NCBI GenBank assembly: GCA_026990725.1
Contig: JALXCX010000056.1
Location: 1 to 27,903, forward strand
Reading direction: 5' to 3'
Source: Desulfobulbaceae bacterium
GTDB taxonomy: Bacteria > Desulfobacterota > Desulfobulbia > Desulfobulbales > Desulfobulbaceae
Length of the DNA stretch: 27,903 bases
Part shown: in pieces, positions 14,162 to 22,536 of the stretch
How positions within the stretch are numbered: the stretch's first letter is position 1
Layout of the letters: every line of letters starts with the position of its first letter
The notes under the pieces: model-generated
What the model was told of the DNA's origin: nothing
Databases searched by the model: none
Seen by the model: only the letters and a program-made list of their open reading frames with translations
Program-made: the position numbers and the translations under genes

Positions 14162-14757
14162 CAAAACGTCTTCAGGCAAAGTTCCCCGATGAGGTACTTG
14201 ACGCCTATACACACCACGGACAAACAGCTGTAATCGTTTCTGGTGAGAAGATTCTCGATATTCTTGGCTGGCTGCGTAATGACGCTGAGATGAATTTTGA
14301 TCATCTCATGAGTTTATGCGCTGTTGACAACATAAAAAGGATGGAGGAAGGCTTGTTCCGTTTTGAAGTTGTTTACAACCTTTACTCAATAGCCAAGAAG
14401 CATTCCATTCGAGTTCGTGCCCAGGTTCCTGAGGCTGAACATAGTATCCACTCTGTTACCTCAATCTGGGACGGTGCCAACTGGCTGGAACGTGAGTGTT
14501 ATGACCTTATGGGGATAACCTTTATAGATCATCCTGATTTGCGGAGGGTTTTACTGCCCGATGATTGGGAAGGACATCCTCTTCGTAAGGAATACCCGTT
14601 GAAAGGGAAGGAAGAGTGGATCGGCCTCACCAGGCTCATAGAAAAGGCTGAAAGATTACGGAAGTATTCTTTTGGTTTTGAAGAGGAAGCTGAAGTCATT
14701 GACACAAATAAATCATCAGAAGCCAGCGAGCAGACTGATAAACAAGGGGACGATTAA
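14143..14757 (+). CDS. nuoC: Complex I subunit C (30-kDa type)
   Basis: This 204-residue subunit is separate from NuoD (not fused as in E. coli). The family signature is present around residues 115-150: NWLERECYDLMGITFIDHP, then RRVLLPDDWEGHPLRKEYPL. The acidic C-terminal tail (EEEAEVIDTNKSSEASEQTDKQ) is variable in the family. A GGGGGAAG site precedes the ATG. It ends 2 nt before nuoD. Confidence 0.97.
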   Translation: MESMEIAKRLQAKFPDEVLDAYTHHGQTAVIVSGEKILDILGWLRNDAEMNFDHLMSLCAVDNIKRMEEGLFRFEVVYNLYSIAKKHSIRVRAQVPEAEHSIHSVTSIWDGANWLERECYDLMGITFIDHPDLRRVLLPDDWEGHPLRKEYPLKGKEEWIGLTRLIEKAERLRKYSFGFEEEAEVIDTNKSSEASEQTDKQGDD

Positions 14758-14759
14758 GC

Positions 14760-15986
14760 ATGACACGCCCTATATCTAAGACAATTAATGTTCCGGTTGC
14801 TGATGGAGAAGGAGATCGCTACAGCCTGAGAATGGGGCCGCAGCATCCAGCAACCCATGGAGTACTTCGGGTCGACCTTGACCTCGACGGTGAGACGATT
14901 CTTAAATGCACACCTCATGTTGGCTATCTTCACAGGGGCTTTGAGAAACTTGCCGAGCATCGAACGTATGCCCAATCGCTTATCCTGACTGACCGGCTCG
15001 ATTATATCGCAGCCATGTCAAATAATGTAGGATATTGCGTTGCTGTAGAGAAGCTGCTTGACATAACAGTCCCTGATCGAGCGAAATATATCCGTACTAT
15101 TGTTGGCGAGATGTCTCGTCTCTGTTCACATTTGCTCTGGCTTGCAACTCATGCACTGGATATTGGTGCCATGACAGTTTTTCTCTACTGTTTCCGTGAA
15201 CGTGAGATATTACTTGATCTTTTTGAAAAACTTTGCGGGGCACGACTGACCTTTTCCTACCCGAGAATAGGGGGTGTGCGGCAGGATGTTACAGCAGATT
15301 TTATCGATGGTTTGCAGAGATTTGTTCATATCTTTCCCGATATGGTCAAAGAGTATGAGACGCTCATTGATACCAACCGTATCTGGCTGATTCGAACTGT
15401 AGGAATTGGTGTGTTAACCGGTGAAGAAGCCCTTTCACTCGGTTTAACGGGAGCCTGTTTACGTGGTTCCGGTATAGATTATGATGTTCGCAAGCATCGT
15501 CCATACGATGCGTACGATCAAGTTGATTTTGAAGTACCTGTGGGAACCGACGGGGACATTTATTCACGGTATCGTTGCCGTATAGAAGAGATGCTCCAGT
15601 CAAATTATATCCTGCAGCAATGTATAGATCAACTGCCTCCTGGGCCTATTATTAACGATGATGCTCCTGATCTCGTTATGCCAATGCAGGGAGAGCGTCA
15701 ATATGCTGCGGAAACAACATCTTATGGAACTGGTCTGATAAAATTTATAGATGACAAAGGGCGTTATCCTGTTGGTGACGTCTATGTGTCAACAGAAGTT
15801 CCCAAGGGGGAACTTGGTTTCTATTTTATCAGCGATGGCAGTGGCCATCCCTACCGTATGCATATCCGGTCACCATCATTCATTCACATAGGAGCATTAC
15901 CACGCCTGTCCGAAGGTGGAATGATCGCTGACCTGATTGCCAATATTGGAACCATGGACGTGGTTCTTGGGGAATGCGACCGGTAA
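14760..15986 (+). CDS. nuoD: Complex I subunit D (49-kDa type, quinone site)
   Basis: A peripheral-arm subunit of 408 residues that forms the quinone chamber with NuoB. It has MGPQHPATHGVLR with His29 and His33, and Tyr82 in DRLDYIAAMSNN. His33 and Tyr82 correspond to the quinone-headgroup residues His38 and Tyr87 of Thermus Nqo4. The NiFe-binding cysteines of related hydrogenases are not present, so this is a quinone-reducing complex I subunit and not a hydrogenase large subunit. It follows nuoC by 2 nt and is 46 nt from nuoH. Confidence 0.97.
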   Translation: MTRPISKTINVPVADGEGDRYSLRMGPQHPATHGVLRVDLDLDGETILKCTPHVGYLHRGFEKLAEHRTYAQSLILTDRLDYIAAMSNNVGYCVAVEKLLDITVPDRAKYIRTIVGEMSRLCSHLLWLATHALDIGAMTVFLYCFREREILLDLFEKLCGARLTFSYPRIGGVRQDVTADFIDGLQRFVHIFPDMVKEYETLIDTNRIWLIRTVGIGVLTGEEALSLGLTGACLRGSGIDYDVRKHRPYDAYDQVDFEVPVGTDGDIYSRYRCRIEEMLQSNYILQQCIDQLPPGPIINDDAPDLVMPMQGERQYAAETTSYGTGLIKFIDDKGRYPVGDVYVSTEVPKGELGFYFISDGSGHPYRMHIRSPSFIHIGALPRLSEGGMIADLIANIGTMDVVLGECDR

Positions 15987-16032
15987 CAGAAAAATCATGG
16001 CTAATTTAGAAATCAGCTAAAGGTAATCACTT

Positions 16033-17001
16033 ATGCATGTTCTGATTGTACTCATTGAAATACTTGTTCTGTTTGCCGTTGTCATGTTGCATGTGGCATA
16101 TGCGACCTACTTCGAGCGAAAAATAATTGGGCATATGCAGGTACGACTCGGCCCGATGCAAGTGGGCTGGCATGGCCTTTTGCAACCAATTGCTGATGGT
16201 ATTAAGAGTTTTTTTAAAGAGGATGTCATCCCCGACTGTGCGGATGTTTTAGCCTTCCGGGCCGCTCCTATTATCTGTTTAACATCTATGTTGACAGCGC
16301 TTGCGGTTGTTCCTTTTGCCAAGGGTTGGGTTCTTGCTGATATCAATATAGGCTTGCTCTTTATTTTCGCAATGAGCTCGCTTTCAAGCTACGGTGTTCT
16401 CCTGGCAGGCTGGGCTTCAAATTCCAAGTACACCTTTTTAGGTGGTTTGAGATCAATGGCTCAAGTCGTGAGTTATGAGATCTCAATGGGGTTGAGTCTA
16501 GTCGGTGTTATGATGTTGTCCGGCACGTTGAATTTAACAAAGATTGTTGAGGCACAGGGTACAAGTCTTGGAGGAATTTATCTATTTCCTCAAATAATCG
16601 CTTTCTTTGTTTTTTGTATAGCCATGCTCGCTGAGACAAATCGCGTTCCTTTTGATCTTCCCGAAGCTGAGACCGAGCTGGTTTCCGGGTATATTACAGA
16701 ATACAGCGGTATGCGATATGCCATGTTTTTCATGGCTGAGTACATTGGCATGATGATAATGTCAGCTATTGGTGTCATTTGTTTTCTTGGTGGCTGGAAT
16801 GGTCCGTTTGAGGTCTCTTTCTTTCCTCCATTTTGGCTTGTATTAAAAATTTATGTATTCATGTTTTTCTTTATTTGGATACGTGCGACCCTGCCAAGGT
16901 ATCGTTATGATCAGCTTATGGATATAGGCTGGAAATTACTCATTCCGCTGGCATTGGGAAATATTGTACTTACCGCTCTTTTTAAAGCGCTGGTCGGTTA
17001 A
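16033..17001 (+). CDS. nuoH: Complex I subunit H
   Basis: This membrane subunit of 322 residues has about eight helices and links the quinone chamber to the proton channels. Diagnostic segments are ERKIIGHMQVRLGP (about 28-41), LGGLRSMAQVVSYE (about 136-149), and AETNRVPFDLPEAETELVSGY (about 200-220), a loop rich in acidic residues that lines the quinone site. It directly follows nuoD because nuoE, nuoF and nuoG are missing from their usual place. AAAGG lies upstream of the ATG. Confidence 0.97.
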   Translation: MHVLIVLIEILVLFAVVMLHVAYATYFERKIIGHMQVRLGPMQVGWHGLLQPIADGIKSFFKEDVIPDCADVLAFRAAPIICLTSMLTALAVVPFAKGWVLADINIGLLFIFAMSSLSSYGVLLAGWASNSKYTFLGGLRSMAQVVSYEISMGLSLVGVMMLSGTLNLTKIVEAQGTSLGGIYLFPQIIAFFVFCIAMLAETNRVPFDLPEAETELVSGYITEYSGMRYAMFFMAEYIGMMIMSAIGVICFLGGWNGPFEVSFFPPFWLVLKIYVFMFFFIWIRATLPRYRYDQLMDIGWKLLIPLALGNIVLTALFKALVG

Positions 17002-17019
17002 GGGAGGCTTCAGTTTTAC

Positions 17020-17646
17020 ATGCAGATTCAATATAAACCAAAAAGAAACCTGCTGCAGACCATCCTGCATGTTGAGATTATGCAGGGTATGGCGTTGACC
17101 TTACGCAAGCTCTTTTCTAAGCCCATAACACGGCAGTACCCGAAAGAGATGCCTGATGTTCAACTTGGGTTTCGAGGACAACATGCGCTGGTTCGTGATG
17201 AAGATACTGGTCAATCAAAATGTGTTGCCTGTATGCGGTGTGTTACTGTCTGTCCGTCACGATGTATTAAGATCACCTATCATGATGATGAAGAAACAGG
17301 TGCCAGAGTCGTTGACACCTACGATATTGAAGCCCTTCGTTGTGTTTATTGCGGCTTTTGCGAAGAGGTGTGTCCTGTTAATGCGGTTACCTTGACTGAA
17401 GTTTTTGAATATTCAGCTTATGCGCGTGAGGAAATATTTTTTAATCAGGAGACATTGCTGGCGAACTGGGATCGATTTGCCAAAGATAAAGGTTCTGATA
17501 TGTCAACTTACGTAAATCCCTTCTGGCGGCCACGTGGTATGAACGCAGATAAACTTACTGCTGCAAAGAGGGTAGAAGTACCAGACGAATGGACCATTAA
17601 AGGCCAGGTTGTCGGTAAAAAATTTAAGGCAAAGGGTACTGAATAA
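17020..17646 (+). CDS. nuoI: Complex I subunit I (two [4Fe-4S])
   Basis: This 208-residue ferredoxin-like subunit has clusters N6a and N6b: Cys68, 71, 74, 78 and Cys108, 111, 114, 118. It receives electrons from the input module and passes them to NuoB. With no NuoG encoded here, the donor must be something else. The N-terminal amphipathic stretch (LLQTILHVEIMQGMALTLRKLF) fits membrane attachment. The C-terminal tail after residue 150 (NWDRFAKDKGSDMSTYVNPFWRP) is longer than in E. coli NuoI (180 residues) and could form a docking surface, which is speculative. Confidence 0.97.
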   Translation: MQIQYKPKRNLLQTILHVEIMQGMALTLRKLFSKPITRQYPKEMPDVQLGFRGQHALVRDEDTGQSKCVACMRCVTVCPSRCIKITYHDDEETGARVVDTYDIEALRCVYCGFCEEVCPVNAVTLTEVFEYSAYAREEIFFNQETLLANWDRFAKDKGSDMSTYVNPFWRPRGMNADKLTAAKRVEVPDEWTIKGQVVGKKFKAKGTE

Positions 17647-17659
17647 GGAGCCGGTCTTT

Positions 17660-18187
17660 ATGTTTACACAAATTTTCTTCCTCTACTGTGCCGTGATGAT
17701 ATTAGGCAGTGCAATGCTTGCTATCACACGACGAAACCCTGTACATGCGGTGCTAATGTTACTGTTGATGTTTTTTCATATGGCAGGATTATACATTTCA
17801 CTACAGTCAGAATTCCTTGCTGCCGTACAGATTATTGTTTACGCAGGTGCCATTCTCGTTCTCTATCTGTTTGTTCTTTTCCTTGTCAATATACGTGAAG
17901 AATTACAAATCGATTCACTGGTTGACAGTGCATGGCTTGGCCGGATTATTTCGGCTACTCTGGCTCTTATTCTAGTTAGCATCATTCCAGCTTTTGTTCT
18001 CGGCGAAAAAGGTAGCTGGCCCGTTGAAAGGATACAGGAACTAACACATACGAAAGCAATCGGACTGGCAATGTATACAACCTATATATTTCCATTTGAG
18101 ATTGCTGGTCTGATACTGCTTGTTGCGGTCATAGGTGGACTGGTTCTGGCTAAAAAAGATAATACAAATCAAACATTGGAAGGCTGA
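17660..18187 (+). CDS. nuoJ: Complex I subunit J
   Basis: A five-helix membrane subunit of 175 residues. It has the family's conserved third helix with a pi-bulge region, EFLAAVQIIVYAGAILVLYLFVL (about 51-73). The ATG at 17660 has AAGGAG 9 nt upstream. An earlier in-frame start inside nuoI at 17609 would add 17 residues and lacks a site, so it is rejected. Confidence 0.95.
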   Translation: MFTQIFFLYCAVMILGSAMLAITRRNPVHAVLMLLLMFFHMAGLYISLQSEFLAAVQIIVYAGAILVLYLFVLFLVNIREELQIDSLVDSAWLGRIISATLALILVSIIPAFVLGEKGSWPVERIQELTHTKAIGLAMYTTYIFPFEIAGLILLVAVIGGLVLAKKDNTNQTLEG

Positions 18188-18191
18188 TATC

Positions 18192-18284
18192 ATGGTAGGC
18201 ACCCAAGTCCTTGCTCACGACATAACAATGACTGTTATATCTCGAATGAGTCTTCAGTCGAAAGAACCGGAGGCTAACAGATGA
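18192..18284 (+). CDS. Possible 30-codon leader ORF coupled to nuoK
   Basis: Between nuoJ and nuoK a short frame begins at ATG 18192 (GGAAGG 8 nt upstream). It encodes MVGTQVLAHDITMTVISRM plus 11 more residues and ends in an ATGA overlap with nuoK. It has no transmembrane character and no similarity that I recognise. Nuo operons normally have no gene here. The good SD and the 4-bp overlap are the only evidence; it may merely serve translational coupling. Confidence 0.3.
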   Translation: MVGTQVLAHDITMTVISRMSLQSKEPEANR

Positions 18285-18583
18285 TTCCATTAAGCTGGTA
18301 TATGGCACTGGCGGCAATTTTATTCGCCATCGGAGTGTGCGGGTTTCTGACCCGAAGAAATATCATCATAATGTTTCTTTCCACTGAATTGATGCTCAAT
18401 GCCGTGAATCTTAATTTCGTCGCTTTGAGTCATTACTTAGAATCTATGAACGGACAGGTATTTACTTTTTTTATCATTACCGTAGCAGCAGCGGAAGCGG
18501 CTATCGGTCTTGGTATCGCTGTTTCTTTGTATCGGTGCAGACATACTGTCCATGTTGATGAAATTAATGAGTTGAAGGGGTAA
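18281..18583 (+). CDS. nuoK: Complex I subunit K
   Basis: The 100-residue, three-helix membrane subunit is homologous to MrpC. It has the conserved acidic residue in MFLSTELMLNAVNLNFVA (helix 2) and the second in ITVAAAEAAIGLGIAVSLYR (helix 3), both needed for proton translocation. The length equals that of E. coli NuoK. An ACCGGAGG site precedes the ATG, and nuoL starts 2 nt after the stop. Confidence 0.97.
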   Translation: MIPLSWYMALAAILFAIGVCGFLTRRNIIIMFLSTELMLNAVNLNFVALSHYLESMNGQVFTFFIITVAAAEAAIGLGIAVSLYRCRHTVHVDEINELKG

Positions 18584-18585
18584 GC

Positions 18586-20865
18586 ATGAAATTTCGAGTA
18601 TTAAACATAGCTTTCCTGGTTCTTACCCTGGCTGGAATCTGCTGGAGTCAAGATGTGACCGCATCTGTTCATCAAGGTGCAGCGGCACACGTTGCACCTG
18701 TTATGGTTGCACTGAACCACAGTGAAAGTGCAGCGACCACCGCTGTTGACAATGAGCTCATAACTCATAAAACCATTGAAGAGGTGCAGGCTGCCGGCCC
18801 TGCAGATCTTGTTGTTGAGCAGGTAACTGCTGAGGACGGCACAGTTGCTTCGGAGCACGAACCGGCAGAGCACAATGCCGAAGCACACCAGGGAGGACAT
18901 CATTCAAGTGTCCGACAGATAGTTATGCCTCAGGCAGGTGGCAAGATCCCCGGGTTTTTGTTTTTCATTCCTTTTTTGCCGCTAGCCTCATTTTTCTTTA
19001 CTTTTATTTTTGGTAAGTATTTAGGCGTTCGTTCACATTGGGTGCCAATAGTTGCGGTACTTATTTCTTTCTCCTGCGCCTTGAAAGCTTTTTTTATGGT
19101 GAAGGCAGGGCATTATGTCAATCAGGATTTATATACCTGGATTTCATCTGGTGATACGAGAGTTGCTGTCGGGTTTCTTGTTGATCAGCTGACTTCTGTC
19201 ATGTTGATCGTTGTTACGAGTGTCAGTAGCCTTGTCCATATTTATTCTGTTGGATATATGAAGGGTGAAGACGGATATTATCGCTTTTATTCATACTTGA
19301 GCCTTTTTACTTTTTCCATGCTCATGCTGGTACTTGGGAATAACTTTATGCAGTTATTCTTTGGTTGGGAAGCTGTTGGGCTCTCTTCATATTTACTAAT
19401 CGGCTTTTATTACGAAAAAGTATCAGCGGCCACTGCAGGACGGAAGGCCTTTATTGTAAACCGGTTTGGCGATTTCGGTTTTATCCTTGGTTTATTCCTT
19501 ATATATGTAAATTTTGGGTCGCTCCATTATCACGAAGTATTTGCTCATGCACATCAGATAGTTGGCCAGACATTTACCATATTTGGCATGTCCTTTGATA
19601 TGCCTACAGCAATCGCGCTCCTGCTCTTCTGTGGTGCAATTGGTAAATCTGCACAAATTCCGCTTCATGTCTGGTTACCTGATGCCATGGAAGGTCCGAC
19701 CCCCGTTAGTGCTTTGATTCATGCGGCAACGATGGTTACTGCTGGTGTCTTTTTAATTGCCCGCTGTAATGTTCTTTTTGAACTCTCACCATTTGCCATG
19801 AATATTGTGACAATACTCGGTGCTATCACCTGTTTGTTTGCAGCTACTATTGCCCTTGTTCAAACAGATATAAAACGTGTGGTTGCTTACTCAACAGTTA
19901 GTCAGCTAGCCTATATGTTTATTGGCTGCGGTGTTGGAGCCTATTCGGCTGGGGTATTTCATCTTTTTACCCATGCTTTTTTTAAAGCACTCCTGTTTCT
20001 TGGTTGTGGTTCCATCATTTTGGGAATGCATCATGAACAGGAAGTTGAATATATGGGGGGGCTAAAAAAGTATATGCCAATTACTTATTGGACTTTCCTG
20101 TTAGCTTCCCTTTCAATTTCCGGTGTTCCAGGTCTGTCTGGCTTTTTCAGTAAGGATGAAATCCTGCTCATGGCCTTTAATACTCCGATCGGCGCAGGTA
20201 AGTTTGCATGGTTTATTGGAACACTTGTTGCCTTCATGACAGCTTTTTATTCCTTTCGATTATTCTTTCTCATCTTTCACGGAGAGTTTCGTGGAACTCA
20301 AAAACAGAAGGATCATCTCAAGGAATCTCCTCTTGTTGTTACTGTTCCCCTGATGCTGCTTGCTTTCGGTGCAGTCTTTGCCGGTTGGCTTGGCGTACCT
20401 GATATTCTTGGCGGCGAGAACCACTGGGCTTCATTTCTTGCCCCTGTTTTAGGGCATCCACATGTAACAGTATCACATTATGGTGAGTCTTTATTGATGG
20501 GTACATCAATTCTGGCAGGTGTTTTTGGTATACTGCTGGCGTATTATATGTACATTATGCGACCTGAGCTTCCAGGCGAACTCGTTGAACGCTTGCCAAA
20601 AACCTATAATCTGTTGAAAAACAAATACTATATTGATGAGATTTACATTAATTACCTCGTTGATCCTACATTGACGTTCAGCCGCAAATTCATTCTCAAT
20701 GTTGTCGATATTGGTATTATTGAGGGTATTGTCAACGGGATACCGCGGGGGATTGGTGGTCTATCCAAAAAGATGAGAAAGCTTCAGGATGGCCAGGTAT
20801 CTCATTACCTGACTTGGATGGGAGTGAGCTCGTTGCTCATTCTTGTGTGGATGTTTGCAAGATAA
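18586..20865 (+). CDS. nuoL: Complex I subunit L with unusual N-terminal extension
   Basis: This antiporter-like proton-pumping subunit has 759 residues; E. coli NuoL has 613. The core begins near residue 122 (IPGFLFFIPFLPLASFFF). It contains the Glu-bearing FGWEAVGLSSYLLIGFYY, the Lys region GPTPVSALIHAATMVTAGVF, and a C-terminal segment with a long helix ending in LVWMFAR. Before the core are about 120 extra residues: a signal-peptide-like start (basic MKFR, hydrophobic 5-20) and a hydrophilic stretch with nine histidines, dense at 91-106 (HEPAEHNAEAHQGGHH). NuoL's N-terminus is normally on the periplasmic side, so an exported extension is topologically sensible. AAGGGG lies ahead of the ATG. 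An internal ATG at 18925 lacks a site. Confidence 0.95.
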   Translation: MKFRVLNIAFLVLTLAGICWSQDVTASVHQGAAAHVAPVMVALNHSESAATTAVDNELITHKTIEEVQAAGPADLVVEQVTAEDGTVASEHEPAEHNAEAHQGGHHSSVRQIVMPQAGGKIPGFLFFIPFLPLASFFFTFIFGKYLGVRSHWVPIVAVLISFSCALKAFFMVKAGHYVNQDLYTWISSGDTRVAVGFLVDQLTSVMLIVVTSVSSLVHIYSVGYMKGEDGYYRFYSYLSLFTFSMLMLVLGNNFMQLFFGWEAVGLSSYLLIGFYYEKVSAATAGRKAFIVNRFGDFGFILGLFLIYVNFGSLHYHEVFAHAHQIVGQTFTIFGMSFDMPTAIALLLFCGAIGKSAQIPLHVWLPDAMEGPTPVSALIHAATMVTAGVFLIARCNVLFELSPFAMNIVTILGAITCLFAATIALVQTDIKRVVAYSTVSQLAYMFIGCGVGAYSAGVFHLFTHAFFKALLFLGCGSIILGMHHEQEVEYMGGLKKYMPITYWTFLLASLSISGVPGLSGFFSKDEILLMAFNTPIGAGKFAWFIGTLVAFMTAFYSFRLFFLIFHGEFRGTQKQKDHLKESPLVVTVPLMLLAFGAVFAGWLGVPDILGGENHWASFLAPVLGHPHVTVSHYGESLLMGTSILAGVFGILLAYYMYIMRPELPGELVERLPKTYNLLKNKYYIDEIYINYLVDPTLTFSRKFILNVVDIGIIEGIVNGIPRGIGGLSKKMRKLQDGQVSHYLTWMGVSSLLILVWMFAR

Positions 20866-20982
20866 CCCCCACACTATATTTCTTAGTAATGAAATGGGTA
20901 ACAACATTGATTTAGTTACCTTGATGATTGGGGAGCGGGTAATAGCTCCTGATTTCCTAAAAAATTAATCACGGGAATAAGC

Positions 20983-22494
20983 ATGTCAGTACCATTGTTA
21001 AGCACCCTAACCTTCTTTCCAGTATTAGGCGGTCTTTCCCTGCTGCTAGTAAAGAAGGAGGAAGTCCAGACCATTAAGATCATGGCCCTGGTTATCAGCC
21101 TGATCGAAATCCTGCTTGCTGTACCGTTGTTTTTTCTGTTTGATAAGACAACGCCTCTCATGCAGTTCACGGAGTTTCATACTTGGATACCAGCTTTTAA
21201 TATCAATTACTCTATGGGGATTGATGGTATCAGCGTGTTGTTTATTCTTCTTTCGGCATTGATTACTACACTGTCAATCAGTGTGTCTTGGGAAGCTATT
21301 CAAACGAAGGTCAAAGAGTTCTTCATTGCTATCCTCATTCTTGAAGGAATGATGATTGGTGTTTTCTGTGCTCTTGATTTCTTCCTCTTTTATATCTTTT
21401 GGGAAGCCATGCTGATCCCCATGTTCCTGATTATCGGTATTTGGGGCGGACCTAATCGGTTGTATGCAACTGTTAAATTCTTTCTCTACACTCTTGTTGG
21501 TAGTTTGTTGATGCTTATTGGTATAATCACTCTGTATGCTCAGGGTGGACATACTTTTGATATCCTGAAACTTGCGCAGCATTCATTTCCAATCGGATTA
21601 CAGAAAACACTTTTTTGGGCATTCTTTGCTGCTTTTGCAGTAAAAGTGCCCATGTGGCCTGTGCATACCTGGTTGCCTGACGCACATACAGAAGCACCCA
21701 CTGCTGGTTCAGTAATACTTGCTGGTATCCTGATTAAGATGGGAGCCTATGGTTTCTTACGATTTTCAATGCCAATCCTCCCGGATGCTACGCAGGCAAT
21801 GATGGTACCGATGCTGGTACTTTCTTTAATCGGTATTATATACGGGGCAATTATCTGTCTTTCTCAAACTGATCTTAAGCGTCTGATTGCCTACAGCTCT
21901 GTAAGTCATATGGGGTTTGTCACTTTAGGTATATATGCTTTGAATCAGCAGAGTATTGAAGGTGGAATCCTGCAGATGATTAATCATGGTGTTGTGACGG
22001 GTGCACTTTTTCTTTCCATCGGCATGGTTTATGAGCGGACTCATACACGTGTTATTGCTGATTATGGCGGACTATCCTCAACTATGCCGGTTTTTGGTTC
22101 CTTTTTCCTCTTTTTTACTTTGGCCTCAGTCGGGCTTCCGGGAACGAATGGATTTATTGGAGAATTTTTGATTCTGCTTGGGAGTTTTATTAATCGGCCC
22201 TGGGTTGCTTTTTTTGCGGCAACTGGCCTCATTCTTGGAGCCTGGTATATGTTATGGCTCTATCAGCGAATATTTTTTAACCCTGTTAACAAGAAGGTTG
22301 TGGGCCTGCCAGAGCTTAATGCACGAGAGATTTGTACACTGCTTCCTATGGTGGCACTCATCTTTTGGATTGGCTTGTACCCGAACGCTATGCTTGGTTT
22401 CATGCATGAGTCGGTACGTCATCTTATTGAACAGGTTTACGGTACAGGTGTTACCCAGACTGCGAGTCAAGTCAGTGCAATGTTAATGCATTGA
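20983..22494 (+). CDS. nuoM: Complex I subunit M
   Basis: A 503-residue proton-pumping subunit with 14 or so helices, of normal length. It has the glutamate in FYIFWEAMLIPMFLIIGIWGG (about 137-157), PVHTWLPDAHTEAPTAGSVILAGILIKMGAYG with its lysine, and LKRLIAYSSVSHMGFV. A 117-bp gap with a small inverted repeat (GGTAAC at 20897-20902 / GTTACC at 20915-20920) separates it from nuoL. Only a weak GGGAAT site precedes the ATG. Confidence 0.97.
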   Translation: MSVPLLSTLTFFPVLGGLSLLLVKKEEVQTIKIMALVISLIEILLAVPLFFLFDKTTPLMQFTEFHTWIPAFNINYSMGIDGISVLFILLSALITTLSISVSWEAIQTKVKEFFIAILILEGMMIGVFCALDFFLFYIFWEAMLIPMFLIIGIWGGPNRLYATVKFFLYTLVGSLLMLIGIITLYAQGGHTFDILKLAQHSFPIGLQKTLFWAFFAAFAVKVPMWPVHTWLPDAHTEAPTAGSVILAGILIKMGAYGFLRFSMPILPDATQAMMVPMLVLSLIGIIYGAIICLSQTDLKRLIAYSSVSHMGFVTLGIYALNQQSIEGGILQMINHGVVTGALFLSIGMVYERTHTRVIADYGGLSSTMPVFGSFFLFFTLASVGLPGTNGFIGEFLILLGSFINRPWVAFFAATGLILGAWYMLWLYQRIFFNPVNKKVVGLPELNAREICTLLPMVALIFWIGLYPNAMLGFMHESVRHLIEQVYGTGVTQTASQVSAMLMH

Positions 22495-22536
22495 TCTGAA
22501 CAATTAATTTTTGTAAGTGAGACAAAAGGATAGACA

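Noticed and set aside
14760..15986. Group 4 NiFe-hydrogenase large subunit instead of NuoD
   Set aside because: The NiFe-binding CxxC pairs at both termini are absent, while the quinone-site His33 and Tyr82 are present.
20894..20968. 24-codon frame between nuoL and nuoM
   Set aside because: No ribosome-binding site, no overlap with nuoM, and it is explained by the inverted repeat region.
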